Positions 1-8,418 of a stretch of 64,000 bases of DNA are shown here, piece after piece; the stretch's first letter is position 1, and each line of letters opens with the position of its first letter. The translations under genes and the position numbers were made by a program. The notes under the pieces are model-generated. The model saw nothing but the letters and a program-made list of their open reading frames with translations. It did not search any database and had not been told where the DNA came from. The stretch is from Paenibacillus ihumii (lineage in GTDB: Bacteria > Bacillota > Bacilli > Paenibacillales > Paenibacillaceae), in the NCBI RefSeq assembly GCF_001403875.1, contig NZ_LN884299.1:4048047-4112046 (forward strand), written 5' to 3'.

Positions 1-801
1 CGCGATACTTATAACAAATCGCTAGAGGACGTGGATCTGATCCTCACAGCGACAACGACGCCGGATTATTCCTTCCCCAGCGTAGCGTGCCAAATACAGG
101 GTCACTTTGGAATAGCAAGCACCGGAGCGGTCGATCTGAATGCGACTTGCGCGGGCTTCTCCTATGCCTTGCATTTAGCCAATGGACTGATTACTTCAGG
201 ATTGCACAGGAAGATACTGGTTGTCGCAGGAGAGACGATGACTAAAATAACCGATTACAGCGACCGCAGCACATGTATTCTGTTTGGCGACGGTGCCGGT
301 GCGGTTCTGGTCGAGCGGGATGATACAGAGGCCGGCGGCTTTGAGGCTACCGTTATGGGAACGCAAGGAACCGGAGGTATCAGCGTTTACCGTTCGGGTC
401 TGTCCTCGTCCATGAACGGCATCCCTCTCGAAGGCAGCGGAAAAATTGTCCAGAACGGGCGCGAGGTGTTCAAATGGGCCGTACGCACGGTTTCAGCCGG
501 CATTGAGCAGCTGCTGAGGCAGGCTGGCGTAGACCGGGAGCAGATCGACTGGTTCATCCCGCACAGCGCCAACCTGCGCATGATCGAATCGATCTGCGAG
601 AAAGCGAATATCCCCTTGGGCAAAACCTTGCAAAGCGTGCAGCTGATGGGCAACACCTCCTCAGCCTCTATTCCGCTTGCCCTGCAGGCGGGGGTCGATA
701 GCGGCCAGCTGAAGACTGGAGACCGGCTGCTCATTTATGGCTTCGGCAGCGGCCTTACCCATGCCGGACTCATTGTGCGATGGGGTGTCCCCGCTATATA
801 A
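1..801 (+). CDS. fabH: 3-oxoacyl-ACP synthase III (FabH-type), 5' end cut by window
   Basis: Beta-ketoacyl-ACP synthase III condenses acyl-CoA with malonyl-ACP in the cytoplasm to start fatty acid synthesis. The reading frame is open to base 1, so the gene begins outside the window; about 60-75 N-terminal residues are missing relative to the usual ~325. The family triad is visible: catalytic Cys in DLNATCAGF, His in FIPHSANLRM and Asn in GNTSSASIPLAL. The glycine-rich FGDGAGAVL segment and the C-terminal YGFGSGLTHAGL also fit. The stop lies 36 bases before the thymidine kinase start, so the two may be cotranscribed. It could be a paralogue (FabH2 or a secondary-metabolism KSIII) rather than the housekeeping enzyme; the missing upstream context would decide. 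Confidence 0.93.
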   Translation, partial: RDTYNKSLEDVDLILTATTTPDYSFPSVACQIQGHFGIASTGAVDLNATCAGFSYALHLANGLITSGLHRKILVVAGETMTKITDYSDRSTCILFGDGAGAVLVERDDTEAGGFEATVMGTQGTGGISVYRSGLSSSMNGIPLEGSGKIVQNGREVFKWAVRTVSAGIEQLLRQAGVDREQIDWFIPHSANLRMIESICEKANIPLGKTLQSVQLMGNTSSASIPLALQAGVDSGQLKTGDRLLIYGFGSGLTHAGLIVRWGVPAI

Positions 802-836
802 TTAATCGAATGAACAACCAGAGAAGGGGCGCAGCG

Positions 837-1406
837 ATGGCACAGCTATTTTTTAAATACGGGGCGATGAACAGCGGCAAATCCATTGAGATTCTCAAAG
901 TGGCGCATAATTACGAGGAGCAGAACAAACCGGTCATGCTCTTCACTTCGGCTCTCGACGACCGGGACGAGGTCGGCTATATCTCCTCACGGATTGGCCT
1001 GCGCAGGCCAGCGGTCCCAATTAAGGACGACACCGATATCTTCGGCATGGTCAGCCGCCAGGAGCCACGGCCCTACTGCATACTTGTGGACGAGTGCCAA
1101 TTTTTGAACAAGGATAACATCGAGCAGCTTGTCCGGATCGTGGATGAGCTGAATATTCCGGTTATGGCCTTCGGCCTCAAGAACGATTTCCAGAATCAGC
1201 TGTTCGAGGGCAGCCGGCTTTTGCTTATTTACGCGGATAAAATCGAGGAAATGAAGACGATCTGCTGGTTCTGCGAGCGCAAAGCGACGATGAATCTCCG
1301 CGTCGAGAACGGGAAACCCGTCTATACGGGCGAGCAAATCCAAATCGGCGGCAACGAATCGTATTACCCCGTATGCCGGAAATGTCACCGCAATCCTCCA
1401 CTATAA
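837..1406 (+). CDS. tdk: Thymidine kinase
   Basis: Phosphorylates thymidine to dTMP with ATP (nucleotide salvage, cytoplasm). The 189-residue protein has the type II TK layout: P-loop GAMNSGKS at residues 9-16, a Walker B-like LVDECQFL near residue 85, and two Cys pairs (CWFC and CRKC) forming the zinc site near the C-terminus. The frame extends upstream to 780, overlapping fabH, and has another ATG at 810. I chose ATG 837 because AGAAGGGG (822-829) sits 7 bases before it and the TK family starts at this point. A strong hairpin terminator follows directly at 1414-1449. Confidence 0.95.
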   Translation: MAQLFFKYGAMNSGKSIEILKVAHNYEEQNKPVMLFTSALDDRDEVGYISSRIGLRRPAVPIKDDTDIFGMVSRQEPRPYCILVDECQFLNKDNIEQLVRIVDELNIPVMAFGLKNDFQNQLFEGSRLLLIYADKIEEMKTICWFCERKATMNLRVENGKPVYTGEQIQIGGNESYYPVCRKCHRNPPL

Positions 1407-1413
1407 TTTATTT

Positions 1414-1449
1414 AAGAGAAGCGTATGCAAATACATGCGCTTCTCTTTT
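1414..1449 (+). terminator. Rho-independent terminator after tdk
   Basis: Inverted repeat AAGAGAAGCGTATG (1414-1427) and CATGCGCTTCTCTTTT, with one G-T wobble, a 6-base loop and a T-rich tail. It ends the fabH-tdk transcript. The T-rich tail merges into the polypyrimidine tract downstream. Confidence 0.85.
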
Positions 1450-1705
1450 ATAGCTTCTTCCCTTTCTCTTCTTTCTTCTCCATTCTTGCTTCTTGTTTCT
1501 CTGCTTCTTGCTTATCGCTTCTTTGCTTTTTTATCGCTATATGCTTCTCACTTTTTGCTTTTCGCCTTTTACTTTCTTACCTCTTGCTTCTTTGCTTCTT
1601 ACTCTCTCTTCTATCTTCTCGCCCTTCGCTTCTCGTTTACACGTTTCCTCATTTCCTGTTTTTCGTTTCTCATTTCCGTTTCTTGCTTCCGACTCTTGTT
1701 TCCCA
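1441..1705. repeat. Polypyrimidine low-complexity tract
   Basis: About 260 bases of almost pure C/T on the plus strand built from degenerate copies of TTGCTTCT and CTTCTTTCTTCT. ORFs in it are artefacts made of Ser/Phe/Leu repeats. It follows the terminator tail of tdk and lies in the convergent gap with the minus-strand gene at 1874. Bases 1706-1873 show nothing recognisable. Confidence 0.8.
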
Positions 1706-1873
1706 TTAACGGGCACAGTGGCTTCCTGGAGGGTAATGTTTGGGGGGCCGGGAAGTTGAGAGTATGCCGTGCGGCATTGGCCATGGTTCTACGCATACCT
1801 GCATTCCTCACGCTTTCCCACGCTACCCGCAAACCCTGTATCTCCATATCCTGCTCTCACTTTTACTCTTCAA

Positions 1874-2548
1874 TCAAATGCCGTTCCTTCGTCTTAGTCT
1901 TCTTCTACGGCCAAAAAATGTCTCACGAAACAGCAGGTTCCGATATTTGAATTTAGCAAACGGATATTTAAAGGACAAGGCGGTGCCCTCGTCCTCGATA
2001 TGGACGGCCTTCAAGGCCCGGGTATGCACCACACTGCGCACAAGCGTGTTCACCAGCCGTTGATTGCCACGGCGAATTGCAATGGCCAGCTTGCAGGCAA
2101 AGGTTCTGTCGCTGGCAAGTCTGCGGTATAACGGCAGAACCGCCCGGGCTATCGCCTGATGAACCTTCGGCTCGAATACAAATTGCACGGTTCCCGGCGG
2201 AATCGTCGTGCCGTTGGTGTATACCAGCTTGGGAAAGATGAAATCTACAAAATAGCCGATCCCGTTCGTGCCCAGCCCCTGCCTGGCTGCTCGCGGAGCC
2301 ACAGAGGCAAGCAGCTTTTTCATCAAATCCAGATTTGCCGTGACAACTGCCCTGCTCCACGAAATCGCAAACCTGTCACTCGTCGCGACAGCTCTATAGA
2401 ACGGCAGCATGCTGGTCGCAACCCTTTGCAATACATGCGCATTTACCTTAAACCCAGACCATGAAGACGATGTCCCCTGCCGATTGCACAGCTTCGCCCT
2501 TTTGAACATGCGGCTTCCGATTCTCCTCCGCCATAATGGCCTTGCCAT
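1874..2548 (-). CDS. Hypothetical basic protein
   Basis: A 224-residue protein I do not recognise. It is very basic: Arg-rich N-terminus (MARPLWRRRIGSRMFKR) and Arg-rich C-terminus (FFGRRRRLRRRNGI). The middle is mixed alpha/beta-like with two similar stretches, MLPFYRAVATSDRFAI and VLPLYRRLASDRTFACKLAIA, suggesting an internal duplication. There is no signal peptide or clear membrane segment. The start is supported by AAGGAGG seven bases upstream of ATG at 2548. It is transcribed alone, convergent with tdk and divergent from the 2730 gene. The charge pattern would suit nucleic-acid or polyanion binding, but that is only a guess. Confidence 0.6.
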   Translation of the reverse strand: MARPLWRRRIGSRMFKRAKLCNRQGTSSSWSGFKVNAHVLQRVATSMLPFYRAVATSDRFAISWSRAVVTANLDLMKKLLASVAPRAARQGLGTNGIGYFVDFIFPKLVYTNGTTIPPGTVQFVFEPKVHQAIARAVLPLYRRLASDRTFACKLAIAIRRGNQRLVNTLVRSVVHTRALKAVHIEDEGTALSFKYPFAKFKYRNLLFRETFFGRRRRLRRRNGI

Positions 2549-2634
2549 AACCCATCCTCCTTGTAGAAACGATTCGCAATTGCTCCGTTCATCGTTGCTC
2601 TAGAAATCTTTTCTATAATATATGGAGTAGTCGC

Positions 2635-2664
2635 TTGTCACGGTTGGGCTAATGTCTCTACAAT
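2635..2664 (+). promoter_or_regulatory. Candidate SigA promoter for the 2730-2965 gene pair
   Basis: TTGTCA (2635-2640), 18 bases, TACAAT (2659-2664). Each hexamer matches the vegetative consensus at 5 of 6 positions. It lies 66 bases upstream of the first gene. Confidence 0.6.
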
Positions 2665-2729
2665 AGAGAAGTCAGATGAGTTTACAGGAGAGCAGGCCAA
2701 CTGCTCGCTCCAAAGGAGATGGTACAACA

Positions 2730-2942
2730 ATGCCCACGGTTCGGCGTCTCATCACTGAACATGATTTGCAAACGGCAATGGAGCAAGGCCTTCGCATTCG
2801 CGTCTTTCACGACAACCACCTTATCGAATCGGGATCGGTCATTATCCGCCTCACCGAGGATACCGTCATTACGCAATCCAGCGTCAGCGACCTTTCTTAC
2901 CATAACCGCAGCAGCTGCCAGTTCTATGAACTCAAGAAATAA
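2730..2942 (+). CDS. Small conserved-looking protein, unknown function
   Basis: 70 residues, MPTVRRLITEHDLQTAM at the N-terminus, mainly alpha/beta with no membrane segment and no Cys motif. The frame is open from 2676, but AAAGGAG about ten bases before ATG 2730 identifies that start. It precedes the sulfurtransferase gene by 22 bases and shares its promoter. The acidic/polar composition and beta-strand pattern (GSVIIRLTEDTVITQ) suggest a small cytoplasmic domain. I cannot name a family. Confidence 0.65.
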   Translation: MPTVRRLITEHDLQTAMEQGLRIRVFHDNHLIESGSVIIRLTEDTVITQSSVSDLSYHNRSSCQFYELKK

Positions 2943-2964
2943 AATTTGGAAGGAGATCCATACC

Positions 2965-3816
2965 ATGACGAACCCACTCGTATCCAAAAAGTGGCTCCTA
3001 GCACGCATGTACGAGCCCAATATGGTCATCGTCGATTGCCGCTTTCAGCTTGGAGCGCCTAAGGCCGGCAGGACGGCTTACGATGAATCCCATATCCCGG
3101 GCGCAATCTACCTCGATTTGGAAAGTGACCTTTCCGCGCCTGTCAGCGAGCATGGCGGCCGGCACCCGCTGCCCGCCCCGGACGTCCTTGCGAAGCGCCT
3201 CGGCCAGGTCGGTATCAACAACGACTGCATTGTCGTAGCTTATGACGACCAAGGAGGCATGAACGCCTCTAGGCTCTGGCTGCTGCTGCGCTGGCTCGGC
3301 CATGACCAGGCGTATGTCATGGAGGAGGGATACTCGGCATGGCAACAAGATGGCTATCCCGTAACCGCAGAGCAGCGGGTCGTCATCCCTTCATCCTTCC
3401 AGCCGGCCATCCGGCCAAATTTAATCGCCGACGTCAATGACGTCCGCAGCGCGATCGGCAGCCCTGGGGTCCTTCTGGTCGATTCCCGCGAAGCGCCCCG
3501 GTATCTTGGACAGACCGAGCCGATCGACGCCAAAGCCGGACATATCCCCAGCGCGATTAATGCTTTCTGGAGGAACAACCTCGACGCCCATGGAAAATGG
3601 ACGTCCGAGGAGCAGCGCCGTTCGGGACTCTCTGAAGTGACAGCTGCCTTGGATGCCGGCCGCGAGGTCATCGTCTACTGCGGCTCCGGCGTCAGCGCCT
3701 GTCCCAACCTCGTAGCGCTCCATTCGCTCGGTTATGACAATGTCCGGCTGTATGCCGGGAGCTGGAGCGATTGGATCAGCTATGAGGAGAATCCGGTGGC
3801 TACGGGAGAAGAGTAA
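2965..3816 (+). CDS. Rhodanese-type sulfurtransferase (3-mercaptopyruvate class)
   Basis: A 283-residue protein with two rhodanese domains, an inactive N-terminal one (about 1-140) and a catalytic C-terminal one (about 160-283). The active loop reads CGSGVSA; this CGSG pattern is typical of 3-mercaptopyruvate sulfurtransferase (SseA-like), whereas thiosulfate sulfurtransferases usually have CRKGVT. It would transfer sulfur from mercaptopyruvate to cyanide or thiol acceptors in the cytoplasm. A longer frame runs back to 2719, but AAGGAGAT shortly before ATG 2965 and the family N-terminus (LVSKKWLL) fix the start. It is second in a two-gene unit and is followed by a hairpin element. Confidence 0.9.
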   Translation: MTNPLVSKKWLLARMYEPNMVIVDCRFQLGAPKAGRTAYDESHIPGAIYLDLESDLSAPVSEHGGRHPLPAPDVLAKRLGQVGINNDCIVVAYDDQGGMNASRLWLLLRWLGHDQAYVMEEGYSAWQQDGYPVTAEQRVVIPSSFQPAIRPNLIADVNDVRSAIGSPGVLLVDSREAPRYLGQTEPIDAKAGHIPSAINAFWRNNLDAHGKWTSEEQRRSGLSEVTAALDAGREVIVYCGSGVSACPNLVALHSLGYDNVRLYAGSWSDWISYEENPVATGEE

Positions 3817-3820
3817 GTGT

Positions 3821-3895
3821 CGAGAGGCCGCGTTTGGACGCAGGCTTAGGGGCTGTGACAGGCTGCCAACGGGCAGACGGTTGCGGCCCTCTTTG
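3821..3895 (+). repeat. Dispersed hairpin element, copy 1 (also likely terminator)
   Basis: About 75 bases with GAGGCCGC at one end and GCGGCCCTCTTT at the other, an inner stem CTGCC-AACG-GGCAG, and a T-rich tail after 3890. A clearly related copy is at 6371-6448 and weaker ones are near 24345 and 35058. The position after the sulfurtransferase and the tail suit a terminator. Confidence 0.65.
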
Positions 3896-3952
3896 TTTTT
3901 TGCGCACCTTACAATAGCTTGCTCATAAAAAGCACCTCTGTCCTGCTATTTA

Positions 3953-3964
3953 GGGAACGATCCC
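3953..3964. promoter_or_regulatory. LacI-type operator, upstream copy
   Basis: GGGAACGATCCC, 11 of 12 bases identical to the core of the downstream palindrome at 4016-4027. It lies ten bases before the -35 hexamer. Confidence 0.7.
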
Positions 3965-3973
3965 AAATTATAG

Positions 3974-4003
3974 TTTACAATTTATTGATAAATGGAGTAT
4001 ATT
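3974..4003 (+). promoter_or_regulatory. Candidate SigA promoter of the amidohydrolase-lacI operon
   Basis: TTTACA (3974-3979), 18-base spacer, TATATT (3998-4003). It is bracketed by the two GGGAAC palindromes, an arrangement suited to repression by looping or occlusion. Confidence 0.55.
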
Positions 4004-4011
4004 ATATTCAA

Positions 4012-4031
4012 TTTTGGGAACGTTCCCAAAA
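4012..4031. promoter_or_regulatory. LacI-type operator, perfect 20-bp palindrome
   Basis: TTTTGGGAACGTTCCCAAAA is a perfect palindrome with the central CG typical of LacI-family operators. It lies where transcription should start, 22 bases before the amidohydrolase ATG. The lacI-type gene is the next gene, so autoregulation is likely (inference). Confidence 0.8.
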
Positions 4032-4053
4032 ATAAAGAGAGGAAGTGTTCATA

Positions 4054-5193
4054 ATGAAAATGAAGCTGAAGCCGAGACATGCGAGGATAGCTCTGCTGGC
4101 AGTCGGCTGTATTATCGTTCTTGTCATCGTTTGGCTGAACGGCAGCCGCTTCATACCGTTTGGAAGGGCTGAAACAGATCCGTCAGGTTCCCTTAAGACG
4201 GTAGAGAAACGCCTAGCAAAGCTGAAGCAAGCCGGGGGCACCCCAACGCTGGAGCAGCTTGCCGAAGCCTTCCAGCCACTGGGATTAATCGACGCGCATA
4301 ACCACAATGCCTCCAGCTCGCGTTATTTGTCTATGCTGGATGCATGGGAGGAATATCATATCGACAAAGTCGTTCTCTTCGGCAACATATCCGAGCCGAG
4401 CGCGATCGAGACAGATGCAGCCGCCTGGAGGGCCTATCAGAGCTCACCCGATCTGTTTTTCCCGTTCTTCTCAGGCTTCGACCTACATGACGAAGGCAGT
4501 TTGGACGTCATTCGCGACAATCTGGAGAAAGGTTACTTCGGCCTTGGCGAGATTGCCGGAGCCTCGACCTATTCACCAATCGTATCCCTCGCTGACTGGA
4601 AGGCCTCGGATCCTATGGATGGGTTCCTGCCGGAGATCTACGACCTCATTGCGGCTTATAAAGCGCCGATACTGCTTCACATTGATCCGCCGAACGGCTT
4701 GCCAATTCTCAAGCTGGAACAGGCGCTGGAGGCTCATCCGAACACAACCTTTATCTTCGCTCATATGAATGCTTACAATTCGCCGGAAGAAATCGATCGA
4801 TTGCTCGGGATGTATCCGAACCTGTATGCCGACTTTTTCGCCGGGTTCTCCGTCTATAATCCCGATGGAGGGGGTAATCCCGAGATCTTTATACCCATTA
4901 TGAAAAAGTACCCGGATCGCTTCCTGCTTAGTTCCGACTCCGGCTATGACCTCGAGAGCGAGGAACAAGCGATCGACGCGATGTATCGGATCCTGTACCT
5001 GCTGGACGACCCGGCGGTGGCAAAGAAAATTGCCCACGACAATATGATGGCTATCATCCAGGCGCAGCCGGCAACGAAGACGCAGCTAGCGGCCATTCAG
5101 GAGCTGGCTTCTAAAAACGGAAAAACTTATAATTATGACAAACTATCAAAGTTGGAAGCCGGCAAAATATTGGCAAAAGACGGGAAAGGGTGA
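4054..5193 (+). CDS. Membrane-anchored amidohydrolase (Amidohydrolase_2-like TIM barrel)
   Basis: A 379-residue protein. Residues about 12-30 form one N-terminal membrane segment with positive residues before it, so the enzyme probably sits on the outer face of the membrane. The rest looks like a metal-dependent TIM-barrel hydrolase: LIDAHNHN on strand 1, HIDPP, FAHMNAYN and a late Asp in SSDSGYD give the metal-ligand pattern of the Amidohydrolase_2 family. The substrate is unknown. ATG 4054 is chosen over GTG 4045 because the AGAGAGGAAG site needs the longer spacing. The 3' end overlaps the regulator frame and the two should be cotranscribed under the GGGAAC operators. Confidence 0.8.
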   Translation: MKMKLKPRHARIALLAVGCIIVLVIVWLNGSRFIPFGRAETDPSGSLKTVEKRLAKLKQAGGTPTLEQLAEAFQPLGLIDAHNHNASSSRYLSMLDAWEEYHIDKVVLFGNISEPSAIETDAAAWRAYQSSPDLFFPFFSGFDLHDEGSLDVIRDNLEKGYFGLGEIAGASTYSPIVSLADWKASDPMDGFLPEIYDLIAAYKAPILLHIDPPNGLPILKLEQALEAHPNTTFIFAHMNAYNSPEEIDRLLGMYPNLYADFFAGFSVYNPDGGGNPEIFIPIMKKYPDRFLLSSDSGYDLESEEQAIDAMYRILYLLDDPAVAKKIAHDNMMAIIQAQPATKTQLAAIQELASKNGKTYNYDKLSKLEAGKILAKDGKG

Positions 5194-6208
5194 TGGTGCG
5201 CTGGAAGCTACCATTCAAGACATTGCGAAGAGAGTAGGTTTATCGACAAGTACTGTGTCCCGGGCGCTGAACGGGAGCTATGGCGTCCACCCTCGAACGG
5301 CCGCCAAGGTTCAACAGGCGGCGGCAGAGCTCGGCTATGTGCCGAATCTCGGCGCGAAGCAGCTGGTCACCCGCAAGAGCAATCTTATAGGGGTATTCAT
5401 GCCCGAGCTCGACAATGAATTCGTTCGGGAGTACGATGAGCTGTTCGCTCCGCTGCGCAAGGCGCTCCGGCTGATCGGCAAGGACATGCTCATCTTCTCC
5501 ATACCGGTTTACGATTATAAGCCTAACAGCTTGTCCCAATGGGTAGGCATGCGCAACCTCGAGGGCTGTATCTTCATGCAGCCGTTCGGGAAGGAGCACC
5601 CGCTTATGAAGGGAGCGCTGCGGCTGAAGGTGCCTGCTGTCTCGTTGGGAGAGAGCATAGGCTTCAAGTGCTCTCTGGTTATGTCCGACAACTACGAGGG
5701 AGGGCGGCTCATCGGACAGCATCTGACCCAACTAGGGCACCGGAAGATCGGCTATGTGAACGGTCCGGCTAATCTGCCGTTCTCGCAGGAACGGTACAAG
5801 GGCTTCTGCGACGCGCTCCGAGAGGCGGGCATTGAACATGAACCGAGACTCTTAGAGGCCGGCGACTTCAGCGGCTCGAGCGGTGTTCATGCCGCTCGCC
5901 TGCTGCTGGCTCGTGCCCCGGAGCTCACGGCTATCAGCTGCGCCAACGACCTGATGGCGATGGGGGTGCTTCAAGAGCTGCATCGCAGCGGGATTGCGGT
6001 GCCTGGCAGCATCTCGGTTACCGGCTACGACGGCGCATATTTTACCGCGTATACGAGTCCGCCGCTCACCACGATCCGCCACCGTTCGGATCGAATCGGT
6101 CTGCTGGCGGCAGAGCTGCTTATTGAGCTGCTTCATGGCGGGAATGCGCGTACAGTTCGCCTGGCACCGGAGCTTGTCGTTCGTGAATCCGTCGCCGCGA
6201 TACACTAA
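5135..6208 (+). CDS. LacI-family transcriptional regulator
   Basis: DNA-binding repressor with an N-terminal LacI helix-turn-helix (TIQDIAKRVGLSTSTVSRAL), hinge (LGYVPNLGAKQL), and a periplasmic-binding-protein-like effector domain to the C-terminus (FSGSSGVHAARLLL, SVTGYDGAYFTAYTSPPLTTIR). The first ATG in frame is 5135, inside the amidohydrolase gene, with no ribosome site. LacI proteins normally begin right at the HTH, so the true start may be CTG 5201 (LEATIQDIAKR), preceded by GGGAAAGGG at good distance. It would then follow the amidohydrolase by seven bases. It probably binds the two GGGAAC palindromes and controls its own operon. The effector is unknown. Confidence 0.9.
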   Translation: MTNYQSWKPAKYWQKTGKGDGALEATIQDIAKRVGLSTSTVSRALNGSYGVHPRTAAKVQQAAAELGYVPNLGAKQLVTRKSNLIGVFMPELDNEFVREYDELFAPLRKALRLIGKDMLIFSIPVYDYKPNSLSQWVGMRNLEGCIFMQPFGKEHPLMKGALRLKVPAVSLGESIGFKCSLVMSDNYEGGRLIGQHLTQLGHRKIGYVNGPANLPFSQERYKGFCDALREAGIEHEPRLLEAGDFSGSSGVHAARLLLARAPELTAISCANDLMAMGVLQELHRSGIAVPGSISVTGYDGAYFTAYTSPPLTTIRHRSDRIGLLAAELLIELLHGGNARTVRLAPELVVRESVAAIH

Positions 6209-6228
6209 GTTGGACAAGAGCGACTAAT

Positions 6229-6340
6229 GCCACTGAAGCTAATGGCCACTGAATGGCTGAACATTGAATGGCTGAAGCGCTGAAGCTGCTGATGAAGCTA
6301 ATGCCATTGAATGGCTGAAGCGCTGAAGCTGTGAAACAGT
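6229..6340. repeat. Short imperfect tandem repeats
   Basis: Degenerate copies of ATTGAATGGCTGAAGCGCTGAAGCT in the gap between the convergent lacI-type and araC-type genes. No gene is supported here. Confidence 0.6.
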
Positions 6341-6370
6341 ACGGACAGTCCAATTTCCAACGTGAGACGT

Positions 6371-6448
6371 GAGCGTAAGACCGCGCCGGACGCGGGATGG
6401 AGGGCTGCGACAGATTGCCAATGGGCAGGCTGACGCGGCCCTCTTTGG
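6371..6448 (+). repeat. Dispersed hairpin element, copy 2
   Basis: Same layout as the 3821-3895 element: ACCGCGCCGGACGC at the left, AGGGCTGCGACAGATTGCC in the middle and GCGGCCCTCTTTG at the right. It is probably the transcription end for the lacI-type gene. Confidence 0.6.
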
Positions 6449-6560
6449 GCATTCCGTTCAACAGCTTGCAAACATGATTCGAACGAGAAGAGTTCCAAGA
6501 GCCCCGGGGCCAGCCACAACGGGGAGGTCGGGACAGCTGTCGTTGAACGGGTCAACTGTT

Positions 6561-6615
6561 AGCTTTGGCAGATGAATCACTCCCTCGAAAAGGGTGCAAA
6601 AAAACTGCCAAAGCT
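6561..6615. repeat. Perfect 11-bp inverted repeat
   Basis: AGCTTTGGCAG (6561-6571) and CTGCCAAAGCT (6605-6615), 33 bases apart. Role unknown; it could fold in RNA. Confidence 0.5.
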
Positions 6616-6672
6616 CTGGCGGTAAGCCTACTTATTTACACTTGTCGTGCTAATAGTAAATCTGTAACTGTA

Positions 6673-6793
6673 TATATGATTTTTCGTATAGAATCGTCGA
6701 AATAAACGTCAAATGACAAGTTCTATATGATTTTTCATACCAAATTCATCATTCTTGCCTTTACGCGGTCAAATCTATATGATTATTCATACA
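6673..6793. repeat. Triple-palindrome element, copy A
   Basis: Three imperfect 18-bp palindromes of the form TATATGA-N4-TCATATA at 6673-6690, 6724-6741 and 6776-6793, spaced 51 and 52 bases. The sequence between boxes is related to that in copies B (22963) and C (24692). A 27-codon ORF (MLDRKEKFNEALFDIL...) at about 6835-6915 may be a gene remnant. Nothing else is seen up to 7073. Confidence 0.8.
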
Positions 6794-7073
6794 TAATCAT
6801 ACGAAACCAAGGGTCAAATCAAAATCTAATTGCTATGCTTGACCGGAAGGAGAAATTCAACGAGGCGTTATTTGATATTTTGGAGCGAATGAATGTTATG
6901 GCGACGGCCAAGTGAGTCTCTGATCGGGGTTCGTTAATACAGGCAGATACGCTTATTGTCGCGGTTAATGTCCATACAACTCTACGAAATGCCGAAGTGT
7001 TACGAAATGCCGAAGTGTGTTGAGCGAATGGAGGAACAATCATCTTTACTCCATATGTTCAGCCTCTAATCGA

Positions 7074-8312
7074 CTACCACGCGCCGTTTGAGTTTTTGAA
7101 ATGTCTAGGGGTCACGCCTGTAAACTTCTTAAACACCTTAGTAAAGTAGCTCTGATCATAAAAATTAAGCATGGTGTAAATTTCGGATAAAGAGTGGTTG
7201 GTGTAAATCATCAGTTTCTTGGCTTCCTCAATTTTTTCACGCTGGATAAATTCACTTATGGAAATGCCGGTTTCTTTCTTGAAAAGATCCGACAAATAGC
7301 AGGGATTCATGCCAGCGGCTTCAGCAAGCTGGGAAAGGCTGATCTCCTCGTACAAATGCTTGAAAATATAGTCCTGGCATAATGTCACCGACTTCGAATA
7401 CTTTTGACTCTTGACGTTTTGCACACGCTCGGCGAAATCATATAGAGCATCCTTGAATAAAATATCTACCGCCTTAACCTCGTTCATCTCTTCCAGATTC
7501 TGAATATACAAATCGCTCAAGGTATAAGCTACCTCCGGATGAACTCCCCCTTCTATAGCGGCCCTGGTAGAGAGGGCAATCCCGACAATGGCTACATTTT
7601 TCTGATTCCGCAAGCGACTTCGCCTCGACATCGTCCCAAAGCTGCCCTTTTCCGGAGCAATCGACGAGTACTTCGTTAGTTCCTCTTTCCGTCCCTCCTT
7701 CACATTCTGAAATAACTTCTTTTCAAATAAGGGATCATGATGAAAAGCAATATGCTCTCTATTTTCCGAAATGGCCAAATCTACATGTTCAACGGGTATG
7801 GTCTTCCGCGCAATAAGCTTGTTTTTCTGAATCACTTCTGCCGTATCCAATTTTTTACTATAAATCATGTAATAGAGAAGGATTCCCGCATTAATAAGCT
7901 TCAAATTATCGAGTATCGGAAGCGAGCGGTAATAGTCGATCATCCTGTCTTTGTTCACAGCAGGGCTTGTCCCGGCCGCAAGGTCATTCATCATATGCTG
8001 ATAGGATTCCGGATCCATCGAAGGGCCCACCAGGATGCTTCCGCTCACGGATCCCTTCCCCTCCAAACTAACAGAAAAAAATTTTTCGTGGGAGGATGTC
8101 GTTTTGAATACAGGAAACTCCCAGGGATCCTCGGAATCGAATATATGCCCCACCAGCTCCTGCTTTGAACTGTATAAAGGGTTTAGAGCATATCTGGACG
8201 AACACTCGAACAGTATTTCTCCCAGCTCATTCAAATGGAAAACCGGGATATGGAACGTCTCATATAAAAGCTTGCAGATGCACTCCAAATCCACAGAATT
8301 AGGCTGAGTCAT
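7074..8312 (-). CDS. AraC-family transcriptional regulator
   Basis: A 412-residue regulator. The last ~100 residues form the AraC double helix-turn-helix, with SLSQLAEAAGMNPCYLSDLF and SLSEIYTMLNFYDQSYFTKV, then the signature FKKFTGVTPRHFK. The N-terminal ~290 residues are a sensor region I cannot assign. The frame extends to 8345, but AAAGGAG eight bases upstream of ATG 8312 marks the start. It is divergent from the sugar symporter operon at 8499 and is probably its activator. The shared 186-base gap carries a candidate cre box. Confidence 0.88.
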   Translation of the reverse strand: MTQPNSVDLECICKLLYETFHIPVFHLNELGEILFECSSRYALNPLYSSKQELVGHIFDSEDPWEFPVFKTTSSHEKFFSVSLEGKGSVSGSILVGPSMDPESYQHMMNDLAAGTSPAVNKDRMIDYYRSLPILDNLKLINAGILLYYMIYSKKLDTAEVIQKNKLIARKTIPVEHVDLAISENREHIAFHHDPLFEKKLFQNVKEGRKEELTKYSSIAPEKGSFGTMSRRSRLRNQKNVAIVGIALSTRAAIEGGVHPEVAYTLSDLYIQNLEEMNEVKAVDILFKDALYDFAERVQNVKSQKYSKSVTLCQDYIFKHLYEEISLSQLAEAAGMNPCYLSDLFKKETGISISEFIQREKIEEAKKLMIYTNHSLSEIYTMLNFYDQSYFTKVFKKFTGVTPRHFKNSNGAW

Positions 8313-8418
8313 GGAAAGGACTCCTTTCTGCTGCATGCTATGCACAAAAATCCAATAATTTTATTACTAAAATAATAAAAATTATACCATAAAATAATTC
8401 GGTCAGCGGATATAATCA

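Noticed and set aside
1425..1950. ORFs rich in Phe/Leu/Ser resembling membrane proteins
   Set aside because: They come from the polypyrimidine tract and have no ribosome site or family match.
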